DNA of 64,000 bases from Schistocephalus solidus (GCA_017591395.1 WEDG01007419.1:1-64000); one strand, 5' to 3'. Positions 12,507 to 29,043 are shown, numbered from the stretch's first letter. Notes: generated by a model not told the origin, from the sequence alone. Numbers and translations: made by a program.

Positions 12507-14677
12507 ACACAAATAAGAACTACTAAGCGCAAATCAGTACGCATTATTTTGACAACTTGCTCGTCAGCAAAAGTCGGAATCACGAGCGAACCTTTCAAGT
12601 TCATTGAATGCGTTCTCAAAAGTTCCGAGAAAAGGCCATTATATAACAAATTATGGTCAGAAGAATTCAAAAGAGCCACCATTAGTGACAGTTGTCTCTT
12701 CTTGAAAACCTTGGTATTATAAACAATACAGGAGCAGCACTTGGACTAAATGGACTATTATCGCTCCTTGGCAATGTACCAAAGCTTTCACGCAACTCCC
12801 AGATCAAATTTTAATTTATATTATTTCGCAATACTCGCAGAGGGTGCCACTACGAAACTCAAACTACCGATTAGAAAGCAGAAGCCTGGTGGCTAGAGAG
12901 AGAAAACCAAAAACAGCGAATCCACTTCAACATTATACTGGACTAGAACTGGGATTACGGACAAAAAAATCAGGGAAACCAGCGAACAAACCCATTTATT
13001 TAGAGAGAGATGCCTAAGATCAGAAAATTATAATAGAACTGCAAAGGAAAAAGGGTGTAGCAAAAACATTTAAAAAGTCTGACGCTGCTCAGCGGTTCGA
13101 CTCGAAGCATTTCCACAAAAATCAAAATTGCTAACTTGCATCACGAGCTAACAACTATCTAAATGTGGTTTCAGCTGAAAATTCCTGCAGAGCGCTATCG
13201 ACGTCGAAGGAGGAGCAAGACACGGACCAATCAACACAGATGCAGTCAACCAGAATTCAATGACTGCGTGCTAGGAACCACATGAGCTCTTGATGACGAT
13301 AATTAGCCGTATACCTGGCGATGTAGTGAGACGACAGAAAATGGCTACGCCTAAGACTTCATAGAGATGTAAATTGTAATTCGATAAGATGGAGAATAAT
13401 TTTTTAAAGAGATTTTCAAATCAAGTCAAAATCGAGAGCAGGGACATACTGTTCATCTTAAAAAAACTTCGTGAGTGTGCGTAGTGTCTAACATAAAAGT
13501 GTATGACAAATGTTGACTGAATCGATATTCAATTCGAAGTGCCAAAGTAAATAAAGAATTAATAAAATTTTCAGACATTATTCCGATTTCAGAAGACGTT
13601 ATTGTAACAATCGAATACATTGGATCCAATTTCTGGTTACTTTATGTTTAGAAGTTACGAAGTTTAGAAGCTTCCAGATACCTGCGGTCAGGGCACCCGG
13701 AAAATCCTTTCTCATATTGCATGAAGTTGCCATATTTATGTTTATATATTATGTAAAGCCAAGGGAACTCTCATTTTGTCTCCATCTCTTCGGACGTTAC
13801 ATAAACCAATTTTCTCCAAAAACGAACGGTTCTTATGGAAATACCAATTTCAAAGACAAAAATTGGAAGAAATTTATAGAGGTAATGAAAGGTTTAAAAT
13901 AACGGCAAGAGGAAGGCAGCATGAAAATATGCACTGGTTAGGTAAAAGTTATTACAAATCAGATCAATTTAATTTGCCGAAATAATCCGCAGAGGATCTT
14001 TAGATAGAACAATCAATTAATTTGACATTACGTCGGGTATGCCTCAATAGTGCAATTCCCCATGTCAAGTTGTGCGGATATGGGTGGGTTCCCATCATTG
14101 CTGGATCACAAAATGCGTCTATAATGACGAACGTCAAATTCGGTGCGGACTGATTTTGGCTGGCGACGATACGAAGTATGAACAGCAAAAGCAACGACAG
14201 CCGTAAACTGCGTACGAATTTATATCGAAGCGGGTGCGTGCTACGTGCCTTTTTTGGTAGCTGCACCAGTGTCAAAATGAGCGCATCAAGAAAGGCTCAA
14301 TCCTAAAAAGACCCAAGATGCCATTTCATTTGGCAACCTTCCAAGCCACGACTTTTGGCGCGTCGTGATAGGCTCAAACGCAGTAAGGGATCCGCTGGTG
14401 TGCAGTGAGGATGGACTCTACAAAGTCGGCCTTACTCACTCTTCCCTCTACAGTCGACTGTCCATGTGTGCTGGCCAACTGCTGATTGGAGTGGAAACAT
14501 GGGCTTAAAAAATACAAAGCCTACCTACACGTGCCAGATGATACCTTGTACCCACCACGTACACTAGGCCGCAAAAAGAGCGATTCGAAACTCAAAGCAG
14601 TGAGGATGCCATACAGGCAACAGAAGCCTGACGGGAGAGGCCTGTTCCATTACTGGATTGGTGAACGCCACTTCATT
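12507..14677. other. Unassigned sequence
   Basis: AT-rich, with no supported gene or repeat. Confidence 0.4.
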
Positions 14678-14830
14678 ATTGATATTCCCGATTACAACCG
14701 ACAGGAAAACGACCCCACGGTCGCGGGTTCGAATCCCAGGTGTTCCACAATAGGGATTGAGTATAACTGCCTGATAACGGCTAATAAGCCAGAAATGGCA
14801 ATTTCGGTCTCCCTTGTCGGTACTCCACCA
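14678..14830 (+). mobile_element. SINE (tRNA-headed, family S2), internally deleted
   Basis: Shares the bodies ggctaataagccagaaatgg and gtctcccttgt with the copies at 62-63 kb. The 5' lead (cccgattacaaccgacaggaaaacga) and the box B (GGTTCGAATCCC) are present, but the box A region between them is missing. Confidence 0.75.
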
Positions 14831-15923
14831 AAAGCCTGACTCATAGTCCTCCAAAATACCACCCCGGAGGACCGGGTTATCTCTTTGGTTGGCAAGATCC
14901 CAAACCACGACTGTTAGCGCGTCGCAATCGGTTTAAGTGCTTCAGATATCATATGGAGTGATTTTAAGTTTTCATTGGAATGGAGTTCCCAGTGTCGGCT
15001 TTACTGACTCTTCCTAATCCAGTGCATCTGTTCAGTGCCTAGATCTAGTAATCAACTGGTTGATAAAATGACCGCAGTGCCTGACGCGACGTATAAGCCC
15101 CCATCTATGGCGTGTTACAAGCGTACATGGCAGAAGGTACCGGAACCGAGCACGGTCCGATAAACGCGTGTCATGAGCCAGTTTGTTTCCTGATGAGAAA
15201 CACCATGTCAAACACGCGGGCACCGATGACATGCCCGGAACTTTGATTGTGACAGTTTGATCGTGGTTTCCTACGTTGCCAACCGTGCACCCTACCACAG
15301 GGTGGGTACACGGAGGCAACTGACGCCTACGCCACCGCACTCTCCTTTCCCTCACCTTCCTAGACCCGGAAAAAGTCTTGAATACCTGGGGTGGGAGCAG
15401 GTGCAGGTGACTGATACCGCGTGAGCCTGCCCCACAACAACCCCTCCTCCGTTTCTGTGCGTGCCCCACACGTCTGATCTACGCACAATAATCCAGGAGA
15501 GCGGTTTGATTATAGAAAGAACACACCTGCTCACTTGTCACAAAATTCTGCTTCACCAAAAGACATGGCCATGCGGACCAGGCTTTCCCTTCGGCCAGTA
15601 AATTTTACTCAAATGTTTGGTTCCCCCTACCGATCTGACGCAGTTCAATAAATAACTGCAAAACGATACTTAGTAGACCTTCCATGATATGTGGAGGCGG
15701 GAAAGGAGACTAGCAGTGGATTTTTCGAAGTGCCAGTCTGATTGAAGACAGAGACCGAATGTCTTCATGCCTTGAATGTGCCGTAGTTATTTCCAGTCAT
15801 CAGTCAAACGTGCCTTCCGAGAGGGCAGGGCAGAGGGACGACGACGCAGGAAAGCAGCTCTAGGGGTCTCCATTCGGGGTGGACCTGAGATGCAAGGGAA
15901 GCAAAAAAAGCACGGCCAATCAC
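14831..15923. other. Downstream of the last recognised PAK exon
   Basis: On the minus strand this is where the next PAK intron and possibly its last exon(s) would lie; I could not find a segment resembling kinase subdomain XI. The stretch 15300-15470 is C-rich and vaguely similar to 19280-19440, which suggests an old interspersed repeat. Confidence 0.4.
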
Positions 15924-16151
15924 CATTTGGGGAAACCGGAGATGGGGAGTAAAAGACTCCTTGATGCGTTGCATGGCAACAGAGGGCGGGTCATCAAATA
16001 GGTTGGGTTCGCCTTCGACCATCTCGATGATAAGTACACCGAAGGACCAAACGTCAACGGCAGTGAAGTAGGGTATTCGAGCAATCACCTCGGGCGCCAT
16101 CCAGTAGGGTGTACCCACTAGGCTCCGGCGACGTGGACTTTCGGCGGAGAC
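15924..16151 (-). CDS. PAK4: Group II PAK, activation segment and APE exon
   Basis: Exon of 228 nt (76 codons). The acceptor is cttcgtccag|GTC and the best donor is ATG|gtgatt; an alternative after CTCCG (gtttcc) is weaker. It encodes the activation segment [15 protein letters not shown], with the phospho-acceptor Ser expected for PAK4-type autoactivation, then D-V-W-S-F-G and E-M-V-E-G-E-P. It ends at P-H-L-R-F-P-Q-M, in kinase subdomain X. The remaining 45-60 residues of the C-lobe should lie in one or more exons at coordinates below 15918. I did not find them; they may be short, or beyond the window. The exact 3' border is the least certain of the ten splice sites. Confidence 0.9.
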
Positions 16152-17177
16152 CTGGACGAAGAGGGAATGCGAAAGAATGCAAAGCGGCAAAGGGGGAAGT
16201 CAGAAAAGAGAGCGTTCCTCTCACCTGGAATAGCGTCAGCTAGCGAAAAGTCACTAGGGCAAAATTGTATTTCGACTGGCACAGCCTTCCATCCGTAACG
16301 CAGTGCGGAACACTGAGAGAAGTGGAATGAAAGGCTGGTGGCACAGCGAAAAAATTCGTGCTTCAGGTCGGAAAGACCCTAGGAGAGATGACTACCAGAC
16401 GCTTAAGAAAACATATTGGTATGGCAGCCTAGAAATAGACGCCGAATTCTTGTTGGAGGTTCATGTGCGACAGAGAATTACCAAGCCGTCGGGCTACATG
16501 CGCAGTTTCGGTGCCGGTAACCATCGAGGGGTCTGCCCACGGTGACGTTCAGACGGTACCTGCTAGGAACTAGGACAAGATATAATGCCACAGCCTTTAA
16601 AAATGACGCCATCGAGAACAGAGTTAAGAAGTATGAGTATGTACAGTACTCGAGGCAAAGTTATTTTCGCTGCCATCCGAAACCGGCTGCCTTTCCAGAA
16701 AACAAATGGCGACACACTAATGCTGGGACAAATATAGAAATATGCACTACCGAGAAATCTCTCGTAAACACAGCACTAGTAGTAGTACACAAATGATAGT
16801 ACTCGTTAACATGTACTCGACGGACCTACAAGCATGACTGGTTTGACAAGCCCCTATATGCTATCCATTGCGTTTCGACAGGCAGCGATTCCTGGAATTC
16901 GCGGCGGTCAAAGAACTTCAGAGCTTTGACGTAACTTATCGAGAAGAGTTCTGCACCGATCGTCTGTTCATCGCTCCTCGTGAGGGTGCAGTTTTAGTAG
17001 CGGCACGATGGTGATTAGAACAAGAACTTCAGTACCCAATCTTGCATAACCGAAGTAATCTCGGAATTTTAACAGACAGAAAGTTTGGGCTGTCCCATTG
17101 GCGACAGACTCCACATGCTAAATTGGTAGGATTTTTCCAAGCCACAGGGTGGTTACACTCAACTCAACCACAGAATA
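16152..17177. other. PAK intron (16152-23937), left part
   Basis: Intronic on the minus strand. No repeat or gene recognised before the LINE begins. Confidence 0.5.
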
Positions 17178-18760
17178 GGAAATGAAAAGCAGCATGGGCC
17201 TCTCCGCTGCCCCTGTGACAAATTCGGACTTCGCCTCAACACTGAGAAAACGGTGATCATGCATCAGATGCCACCCAATACCACCTTATCCACAATTCAC
17301 ATCGATGTCAATGGCGTCCAAATGAAATCTGTGGATACCTTCACATAACAGGGCAGCAACTTCTTATGCAGCACCAAATTCGACGATGGGGTCGTACACC
17401 GGATCGCCAAAGCCAACAAAGACTTCGGGCGTATGCAGAACGTCGTTTTGAATCGACATGGTTTCCAGCTTAACACCAAACTCAAGATGTACAAAGCTGT
17501 CATCTTGCCGCCGCTGCTGCATGGAGCAGAGACCTAGAATATCTACCAAAAGCAGGTGAGGAAACTTAACCAATTCAACTTCAGCTGCGTCCGCAGAATA
17601 CTAAAGTTGGGATGGCAAAACCGGATCTCGGAAACAGAAGGACTAGAAAGAACAAGCTCCTCAGCAACTACGCACAGCTGCAACAAATGAAACTGCGAGG
17701 GAGCGGCCACCGTATGAGAATGGACGACGAACGACTACACAAACAACTTTTCGATGGAGATGTCACCACGGGTTATCGTCGACAAGGGCGTCAAGTACAA
17801 CGGTACAAGGTCACTCTTAAGACCTCCCTGAAGCAACTGCAGATCGACCCGGCGACCTGGAAGGACCTCGCCCGGAACCAACCGCATGGAGGAGGACAGT
17901 GAAGACAGGGGTAGCAATCTACGAAGCCAACCGGATCACCGCCGCCAAGACCAAAAGAGCGGCACGAAAGTCACCAGCGCACCGGAACAACATCGTCGAT
18001 GCCCAAACCCTTTCCAACATGCCCGCGCTGTCAACGCACCTTCCGCGCGCGAATCGGCCTGAACAGACATCTTCAGACGCAATGTAACAACAATAGGAAA
18101 ACTCAAAATTCTACGTAAAATGCTGCCATCCCTCATTCGGACCCAGACTCTCCCACCTGGCATCAATTCAAATACTCCCACCATCATAGAGACCACATCC
18201 CAATACGCATCAACAGTTACCCACACCACTACCACCATCAGCGATGGGGACTCTCTACTAAACTGTCCTCATTGCGACCGCACATTCACCTCACGCATCG
18301 GCCTGGTCGGTCACTTGTGAATCCATCGTACAGAGACTGATGAACCAGTGCCTGGAGCACCAACGCACAGCAGATATCGCCGCCTCTACTGCCCTAGGGC
18401 ATTCACTCATCGTATGGGCCTATTCGTTCACATGCGCATCCATGACAGCGGAATTCACCGCAATGCCGACAACACTGATACCCCATGCACCTCTACCTCT
18501 CCTGCCATTTTTAACGCATCTGCCACCCCACCACCACGAATGACATACCCCCAGCCTCTCCCGATTTCTCCTGCCCACACTGCGCCTGCAAATTCAACTC
18601 ACGCATCGACCTGGTCACTTGCGAATCCATCGCACGGAGGCTGGTGAACCAGTGCTTGTCGCTCCGACATAAAGTTGAAGCGCCCGCCTCCACTGCCATC
18701 CCTGCTCCCGCACCTTTACACACCGCATGGATCTATTAGCTCACATGCGTCTTGATGAAA
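17178..18760 (+). mobile_element. LINE (non-LTR retrotransposon), 5'-truncated copy L1 with zinc-finger tail
   Basis: It begins just after the FADD box region of an RT, at a segment equivalent to L-N-T-E-K-T-V-I-M-H-Q (about 17230-17265). It continues through the thumb ([25 protein letters not shown]) to a C-terminal region with C2H2-like fingers (C-P-H-C-D-R-T-F..R-I-G-L-V-G-H-L at 18263-18320; a second at about 18380-18450). Several in-frame stops and shifts make it dead. It corresponds closely to the copy at 39225-42090. Clade is uncertain: RTE-like or a related flatworm LINE. Confidence 0.8.
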
Positions 18761-19430
18761 ACCTGCGGTATAATACCGCCTCTGCACCGCATATGATCAT
18801 ACGCAACAATACAAAAAACATGCTCTCAGTCTGCATGGCTGATTGAGAGGCAAGTATGATCCTCGGCTCTTTCTCCTCTGTTGCATGTGTGATCTGAGCT
18901 TGATAATATCACGGGGCGTTAAGTGCCGTGGGTTGGAAGGTTGCCAACTGACAATTAAACTCAGACCTCGCAGTCAGTTTAATATTGGCTGTGTAGATTG
19001 GCTGACTGGTGGTCTGAGAGTCAGACTGCGATGGCTATCTCACACATGTGAGCTGTTAGCTTTTACACCCCCTATCGTGTGAAATCCTAGTGCTTCTGTT
19101 TGAGGGAAGGTCATGTAAGTAGTATGCGTAGACGAGGTCACCAGCAGCTGCGCCCCATTTCGGCATCAGAAAACTGACCGGCTCGAACGGTGATGAGGGA
19201 GGGACTGAGAGTCAGGCTGCAATGGCTCAATCTTAATGCGGTCTTTATGGCACTCTCACTTCGTGGGATCCGAGCCAATTGTGGTGGCACGCCCAGGGGC
19301 GGTTCAGGCCGCGCTAGCCACCTGCATCTTCTCCCGCGTCCGATCTTTTTGACTCTGACATTACACCGGGTTCAGGTGGGGGTGGAGAAGAGAGTGCGGT
19401 AGCTGCGGCGCAAGGCTAATATCGCTTAAA
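18761..19430 (+). mobile_element. LINE copy L1, 3' untranslated part and adjoining repeat
   Basis: Contains segments (ccgtgggttggaaggttgcc near 18930; ggctgactggtggtctgag near 19000) that recur in the same order after LINE copy L2 at 42190-42300. This suggests a shared 3' untranslated region. The part after 19100 is less certain. Confidence 0.5.
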
Positions 19431-21171
19431 ACTAATCCACGCGCAAGTCACCGTCCCTGCACCACCCTTCTGCGGAGCATATAGTGGACATCGTCAGGCT
19501 ACGACGGTTGAACTGTCGTATATCGCGATGAGTGCCGCTAAACGGGCCACATGGTAGATGCGCTGGACCAATATGGGGGCCAAATCAGGCTGCGGCAGGC
19601 GTTATTATTAAAAGGTACCATCCCATAAAAATGCCGAACATGTGGAGGGGGTGCGTGTGCCCAGCATGGGCACGCGTAGGTGCAGGCTCATACCACACCC
19701 CACTCTCGCACTCCGTGGGAGATGCTTAATCTGAAACCGACCCCCCCCCCTGCGGTTCACTTGACTACGAAAGGACACCGGCCACTGGGCGGAAAGGGAG
19801 TGCGGTAGCGAGGTGCTTTGATAAGGAACTTTCGGTGTGCAATATTTTGCTATTAGTACAGCTGGAAGGAAAGCAAATACTTTGTGAAATACGAATTTTA
19901 GACAGCCAAATAATTTTGGAACATATACCCAGCGGAAGTAAAGACAAATAAAAAATATACAGCAAATTAAGGCAACTGAAAAATTGAAATCAAATATAAT
20001 TGTTTCGCTGAAGAATGTGACTGAAGTAAAGGACCGGAAATAAATATGTCAACATGAAAAAGTTGTTTACGCAGACTGAAATTGATTTTGAGCCAAACTG
20101 CCTGCAGAAAGCGTTGTGGCTGAGATGGTCGCTACATTAAGAAGACTGGGTTTTAAAATAATACCTCGCTGTTTCCTTCACGCCAATAATCCAAATCAAC
20201 TTATCATTTCGCCTACCACCTATTCGTGCGACAGAGAACGCCCAAAATAATTTATTTTTTAAAAATTCTCCTGTCGAGGACGACGACATGAACTACTACT
20301 CCATGAATCGGGCACGCCAGCAGCGATTTTCGCGTGGATCAGTTAGTCGTAAAGGATACTTGCACAGCATCGGCTTCATTCTCTCCCTGCCACCAACCCC
20401 GCTGCGGTGGCCAGATCATGGTAAGATGACCGGTTCTCAGGAGGCGGGTTTACCGACGTAGGAAGGCGACTATGACACTAAACATGCATTAACTTGAGTG
20501 AACGTGCAGACGAGTAGCCCTCCCTCTATAAGAATACCAGTGACGTTTGCGGGGGTTTAAGCAACAGGTTTTGTGTACAGACTGTGTTGGATCACCTGTA
20601 AAAAGCCAGACCACACTGGATGAGCCCAGGGAACGTAAGAAATCGGTTAGTTCACACGTTTGGCAGCCACTGGACCCGAGAAACACTCGAGCTGGTACGT
20701 TATCCACACATACCAGGGCGGTTCGGAGCTCAGCTGCATGCTACTGACCACGTAAAAAAGGATCCACTGCAGCCTGTCTCTTCGACCAAGCCAGGATTGT
20801 TAGCAGGTGGTGATAGATTCGATGGCTTTAGGTTAATTGTAGTGATGAATGCGCTGATGTGCCTTGGGGTTGCACTCCCCAGTGTTACGCCCACAACCTC
20901 CTTTCTATTCCCCTGCACGCGTAGACGGGCTGGGCCCGTCAACAGTGCTTGAAGTAGCGCTACAACCTTCCTCTACGGAATGCAGGCACACGGCCGGAAA
21001 TAGTTAACGGTAACCGTAAGCTCAACACAGTCAGACAAACACATGTCATGCGTCCGCCTGCCTCTCTTTCTGGCTTAACGCACTTGCAAATACCGTTTCG
21101 ACCTCCGTCGGCCGGTAGCAGAGCTACACAGAAGGCCTACGAGGGGACCACGGCGATCTTTTCTGGTTTAT
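19431..21171. other. Unassigned intronic sequence
   Basis: Within a PAK intron. A (C)11 run lies near 19740. The block at 19441-19520 (ccctgcaccacc...gtggacatcgtc) resembles 35700-35750, which suggests an old repeat. No gene recognised. Confidence 0.45.
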
Positions 21172-21345
21172 TTCCCGTACCTGTAGCTTAATGGTTAGAG
21201 CATTGGACTTCTAATCACCAGGTCGTGGGTTCGAGCCTCGCGGTGGTTGTGCACCACCCCGGGCTGGTATGGTTGGCTGATGAAGGCTAATGTACCAGAA
21301 ATGGCCATTCCAGTCTTCCTCGCCTTTGCCGGCCTAACGGTCATC
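21172..21345 (+). mobile_element. SINE family S2, 5' part
   Basis: A tRNA-like head with box A (TAGCTTAATGGTTAGAGCA) and box B (GGGTTCGAGCC), then ggctgatgaaggctaatg and aaatggccattccagtc as in other S2 copies. The anticodon stem is not convincing, so it is a SINE head rather than a tRNA gene. Confidence 0.75.
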
Positions 21346-24400
<3,055 letters not shown>

Positions 24401-24429
24401 AGCGTAACGACCTATCTGCTCCATATTCC

Positions 24430-24965
24430 GTGTTGAGACTTTGTCTGAGCAAAGTAGTTAGCCACGCGGAGAACGCGCAGATGGCCATTGCTCCTGGAGC
24501 CAACGTCGGCGAGCCCAAATTACCCAAGAGCTCAAACGGATGACGAAATCCGGCCATCAGCAACTCGACTGCGGGCCGTCATCGCACCACATGCGATGAG
24601 CCTGGGATCCGATAATCTTGACAAACAGGCTGGCGCACAGCAACGGCATGACAAAATGCATGCTGCAACAGCTGACCGGTCAGACAACTATCACACCACC
24701 TGCAATTAGCTGCGATGCACTCGGGAACTGCCAATGTTGATAGGCATGTAGTGGCCTGGCAACTACATCCCATAAATGCTGCAAATTCTGGGCGATCCAA
24801 TATGCATATCTGACTCCGTCTCTATGATGGATTCGAGTGAGAATCCGAAACGTCAGGCTAATGAAGCTAGTGATCGTGTTCTCCTTCTACACAACTACTT
24901 TTTGGACCTCACCTCTTCGCTTCTATTAGCTAACCGATGTAAGCAAGATATGGTCAGGCGGTATC
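24430..24965 (+). mobile_element. PLE pseudo-LTR / 3' end relic (copy T2a, plus)
   Basis: Block order matches 3930-4330 and 37850-38250: a cctggcaactac-like phrase, TATA-like cccataaatgctgc at about 24767, hairpin GGATTC/GAATCC with GAAACGTCAGG ending at 24857, then agtgatcgtg and an aagcg-rich end. The frame reads N-P-K-R-Q-A. A decayed hammerhead-like core (CTATGAT, one base short) lies at 24821-24857. Confidence 0.7.
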
Positions 24966-25379
24966 AGAGCGTCCGACTGATGGGGCGAAAATAAAAGCCA
25001 AGGATTAAGTGGTAGAGCAAAAGGCTAACGAAAAATGAAAACCCGATCCAGTAAGAGAGGGTTTTTGAGATGCAAGGAAAATAAACTGATTAAGGAGGAG
25101 AAATAAAACGGTGGCTGCACTTGAAGCCAGGATAACTTTTAGTAATGATCAGGAGTCATTCTCACGAAAAGAGCACAATTCCACGGACTATTTTGACAAG
25201 CCTCAGTATGGCGGTGGTGGTGGTAACAGCACAAGCAACAAAATGCTATTAATCGAGATTTTCTGCAGTGACAAGGAAGCTGGGCTAACAGCACTAACAC
25301 ATGTTTCCGACACAGACGCGCATGTGATGCTGCACGCCGATGCAGTCAACGATGAGGAACCCACGGACACACATCAACA
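24966..25379. other. Unassigned intronic sequence
   Basis: Part of the 1.8-kb PAK intron. Nothing recognised. Confidence 0.45.
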
Positions 25380-25520
25380 GCAGCTGTAGTAGTAGTAGTA
25401 TTAGTAGTAGTATTAGTAGTAGTTATATTAGTAGAAGTAGTCGCAGTAGTAGTAGTAGTAATAATAATAATAGTAGTAGTCGCAGTAGTAGTAGTAGTAA
25501 TAGTAGTAGTATTAGAAGTC
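25380..25520 (+). repeat. (TAG)n / (CAG)-like trinucleotide microsatellite
   Basis: Impure TAG/AGT array with ATT and CGC interruptions, about 140 bp, in a PAK intron about 395 bp from exon 25915-26048. It generates artefactual poly-Ser and poly-Thr open frames. Confidence 0.9.
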
Positions 25521-26048
<528 letters not shown>

Positions 26049-26174
26049 CTACAAGTTCAAACGAGAATTGAACGAAACATTCAAATACTAGAAAAATGAG
26101 CAATGAAAAACCAGCAAAGTTTATTCGTGCCGGCGAGGCACTGTAACGTTAGCGAGATTGGCGGATGGACACCT

Positions 26175-26425
26175 CACCGATCGGTTCCGTAACTCACTCG
26201 GCCCATTCTGTCCTTGGGGTTCACTCTTATACCAAAACAACAGCCACACGGCAGATGAACATTTCCGGCAAAGACGAGTGAGATTTGAATGGCCATTTCC
26301 GCTCATGAGCCATAAGCCAGGCAAACGCAACCTCCAGGTTTTCTAACCACCCGAGGCTCCAACCCAAAACCTGTTGGTTAGGATTCAAACGCTTTAACCG
26401 CGAACTCGTTGTCTTGCCGGTCGCG
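26175..26425 (-). mobile_element. SINE family S2, full-length minus copy
   Basis: Read on the minus strand: head with ccggcaagacaacgag, a degraded box B, gagcggaaatggccattcaa, then cctcgtc/tttgccgg, and the 3' end aaccgatcggtgag. It is joined head to head to the plus copy at 26418. It lies in the PAK intron near exon 25915-26048. Confidence 0.75.
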
Positions 26426-26540
26426 GGTTCGAGCCTCGGGTGGTGCAACGCCTGTATGGGTATGGCTGGCTGATGACGGTTAATAAGGCAGAATGTACTA
26501 TTTCAGTGTTTCTTGTTTTTGCCAGCAATGTTCACCTGGT
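26418..26540 (+). mobile_element. SINE family S2, 5'-truncated plus copy
   Basis: It starts inside the T-arm (tcgcgggttcgagcctcggg) directly after the inverted head of the minus copy. It continues with ggctggctgatgacgg and ends near ttgccagcaatgtt. Confidence 0.75.
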
Positions 26541-28754
26541 TACCAAGATTATTTATATGGACAAAGTAGTGATCACAGCACCAATCAGTGCCAACTACTT
26601 GAATGCACTAAGCTCGTGACTATTGACAACGAAAACAGGCTTAACCCTCTGAACTAGTTCACATCTTTCGGAGAAGAATCAATTCAATAAGTAAGACAAA
26701 CGACGGGACCATTTCGATCGCGATGTTTAAAGGCCCTGATCTTTCAGGCCAACCTCAGCGAGTCATTCATCCAAACGCAAAACTACAGAACTACGGGGCA
26801 GTGGTTCTGATAACACCTGTCTACAGCAGGAGAGCATAGACTGTGCTAAAAGAATTAAGCGGTAAAATTAATAAACAGCTCAGGAAGGACTCCTGGAAGC
26901 CACCTGGACACAAAGCACACTTGCGATATCCGAATTCAATGAAGCGGTTCTGATGCGCGTCTGTCAAAGTGACTATTTTGCAGTGACGCTCGAACAAATC
27001 CTAACAATGCACAGAATACACCAATACCGTTCTCACTGAGTCTTCACCGGTCATGGATTCGACTTCCGAAAGTTCAAGCACGGTCTTCGCGGGCTGTGCT
27101 GTCCCTGTTTCGGGAGTTGGTTCACATCGCACAAGAGGAATTCAAAGAGCTCCTCTAACGAGCAGGTAGGCGACAGTCGCAGGGCTGGAGGGGTTTCCGT
27201 AATCCCAGTTAGTTTTATGGAAGAAATGCGAATACGGGCAGCAGCCTCAAACTATCGCAATTCTCTTCCGTCCAAATGACTAGCGTCTTCCCAACTAGTG
27301 CACTGATGCCCGCGTTTACGCACCTGAAATGTGAGAGACAGGCCTCCGCGGCGGCGCTCTCATTTGCATTCATCTTTTGTAGTCCTACCCAGATCGCCCC
27401 CCCCCCCCCCCCCCAACCTCACTGCGTCCGGCCAGCCTTCTCACCCAAGAAAGGGGAACGAGAAAAGCGTCAATTCTCGGTCAAAACACGCTTCCTGCGT
27501 CTGGAGTTCGTCAAAATGCTAATTACTGCTGGAAATATCTGGCCACCGAGGTACACGCTTATTCCAGTACAGAGCATACCGGAGAGCGTTCAATCAGTCT
27601 ACAAGCCACGGACTTAGACAGTCTAGATGTCAGGTTAATTAAATACAGCTACTTTTTAATTTCCTCAGAAATTAATCACTAACTTAGAGGAAACAAATCT
27701 ATTTGATGGCTTATAGGCATACAGTCTATGCCGCACCCCTCACAGTTGCGTTAAACAACGGCAGAATATGTGTCTGGGAATTCAGCCAGTACCTGTGCTG
27801 TGAGTATGGTTCCGACTGTAACCCCTAATTCAATACCGCTATGGGGTGGGGATTCGTAAATACGATGATTATTGTTTCGTGACCTTGGGTGAAAACAAAT
27901 TTTTTTCCTTGGTGGACAGCTTCTTTGAGGTCACTAAGATTAATTAGGTCACTGAACACTGAGCTACGCTGAAGTGAAAAGAAGGAGACTCGAAATTTGC
28001 CTCAGGTATCTACCTTCGTTAAAACAGTGATGTCCACGTTCTCATCCGGAAGTTAGTTCAATTCCTATTTCAGTCCCATTCAAAGGTAAAAAGGATCCAT
28101 AGTGCATGTACAGCTGAAAATGCGGACCAGAAGTGCAAGTAAGGCGCGCATGATGGAGATCAAAAACGTTCCAGTGGCCCAAAGGGAACCTGCACACGAA
28201 GTCACTCACAATAAAGAAGATATATATCCCGACTCACACACGCGTTAGGTTTAAATGGCAAAGTCAAGGTCAATAGACTTAGAGAAGGCGTGGGTGCAGA
28301 GGATCAATCAGCCTCTTCATAAGTTGAGGCATCCAAACGCAGACAGACTCCCGAGCCCGCCACAACGAAGACAACATGATAGGGGATCCTATAACAATAA
28401 TTCTGTGCGTCTGTAGTTTCGGCTGACGAGGGGCGGATTCAGGAAAGATTACATTCTATACTAACTCACCTACAGATCGACGCAGTCCACGGTCAATTCA
28501 TCTTAATCGACGAGTAAGGAGGTAAATGACTCCCCGACAGACTACTCGAACACTCACTGTGGAGACACGAAAAGTGACATGTATTGAGTTCAGGGAGTGC
28601 AAACACCATCCAGCACAAACATCGGGGTGATGTGTCTAGTGAGCACACAGGTCATGTTTACATCCACATGTAGAATAAAGAAACTATTCTACTTATGAAC
28701 CTTAACATAACGAACTTTCAGACACAGGGAGGAAGCCGCAGCATCTGAGATTGT
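26541..28754. other. Unassigned intronic sequence with (C)n run
   Basis: Inside PAK intron 26049-38262. A poly-C tract of more than 15 bases lies near 27398-27414. No gene or repeat recognised otherwise. Confidence 0.45.
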
Positions 28755-28954
28755 GTATGGCAGGCTGCTGACGGCTAATAAGCCAGAAATGGACATTCCA
28801 GTCTCCCTTGGCTTTGTCGGTAATATCATTCTGCCTATATCACTAGCCGCCCTCGGCTGCTGGCGGGGCTTTAGAGTGAGCCCAAAGACACAACGGAACG
28901 AGTGAGTCCTGTAACCATGGGTGAGCGCCTAACTATATATATATATATATATAT
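28755..28954 (+). mobile_element. SINE family S2, 5'-truncated plus copy with (AT)n
   Basis: Starts near tatggcaggctgctgacgg, then ggctaataagccagaaatgg, tctgcctat..ctgctggcgggg and cctgtaaccatgggtgagcgcc. It ends in an (AT) tract at 28933-28954 shared with the minus tail that follows. Confidence 0.8.
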
Positions 28955-29032
28955 GATAGTGTGGGGCTCACCGATCTGCTTAAGGAACATGCATGTTCCG
29001 TTGTGCCCTGGAGCTCAGACTAGAGCCCTCGC
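28955..29032 (-). mobile_element. SINE family S2, minus 3' tail
   Basis: Minus-strand copy of the variant tail seen at 62055-62135 and 62365-62435 (gagggctctagtctgagctc, then catgcatg and gatcggtgagcccc). It is tail to tail with the plus copy across the (AT) tract. Confidence 0.75.
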
Positions 29033-29043
29033 AGACCTGGGAT

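Noticed and set aside
15032..15469. 145-codon minus open frame just downstream of the PAK exon, possible last exon
   Set aside because: No kinase subdomain XI sequence; Arg- and Pro-rich, in a C-rich block that resembles another repeat at 19.3 kb.
21181..21250. tRNA gene with a TCT anticodon
   Set aside because: Poor acceptor and anticodon pairing, and it is followed by the S2 SINE body; a SINE head.
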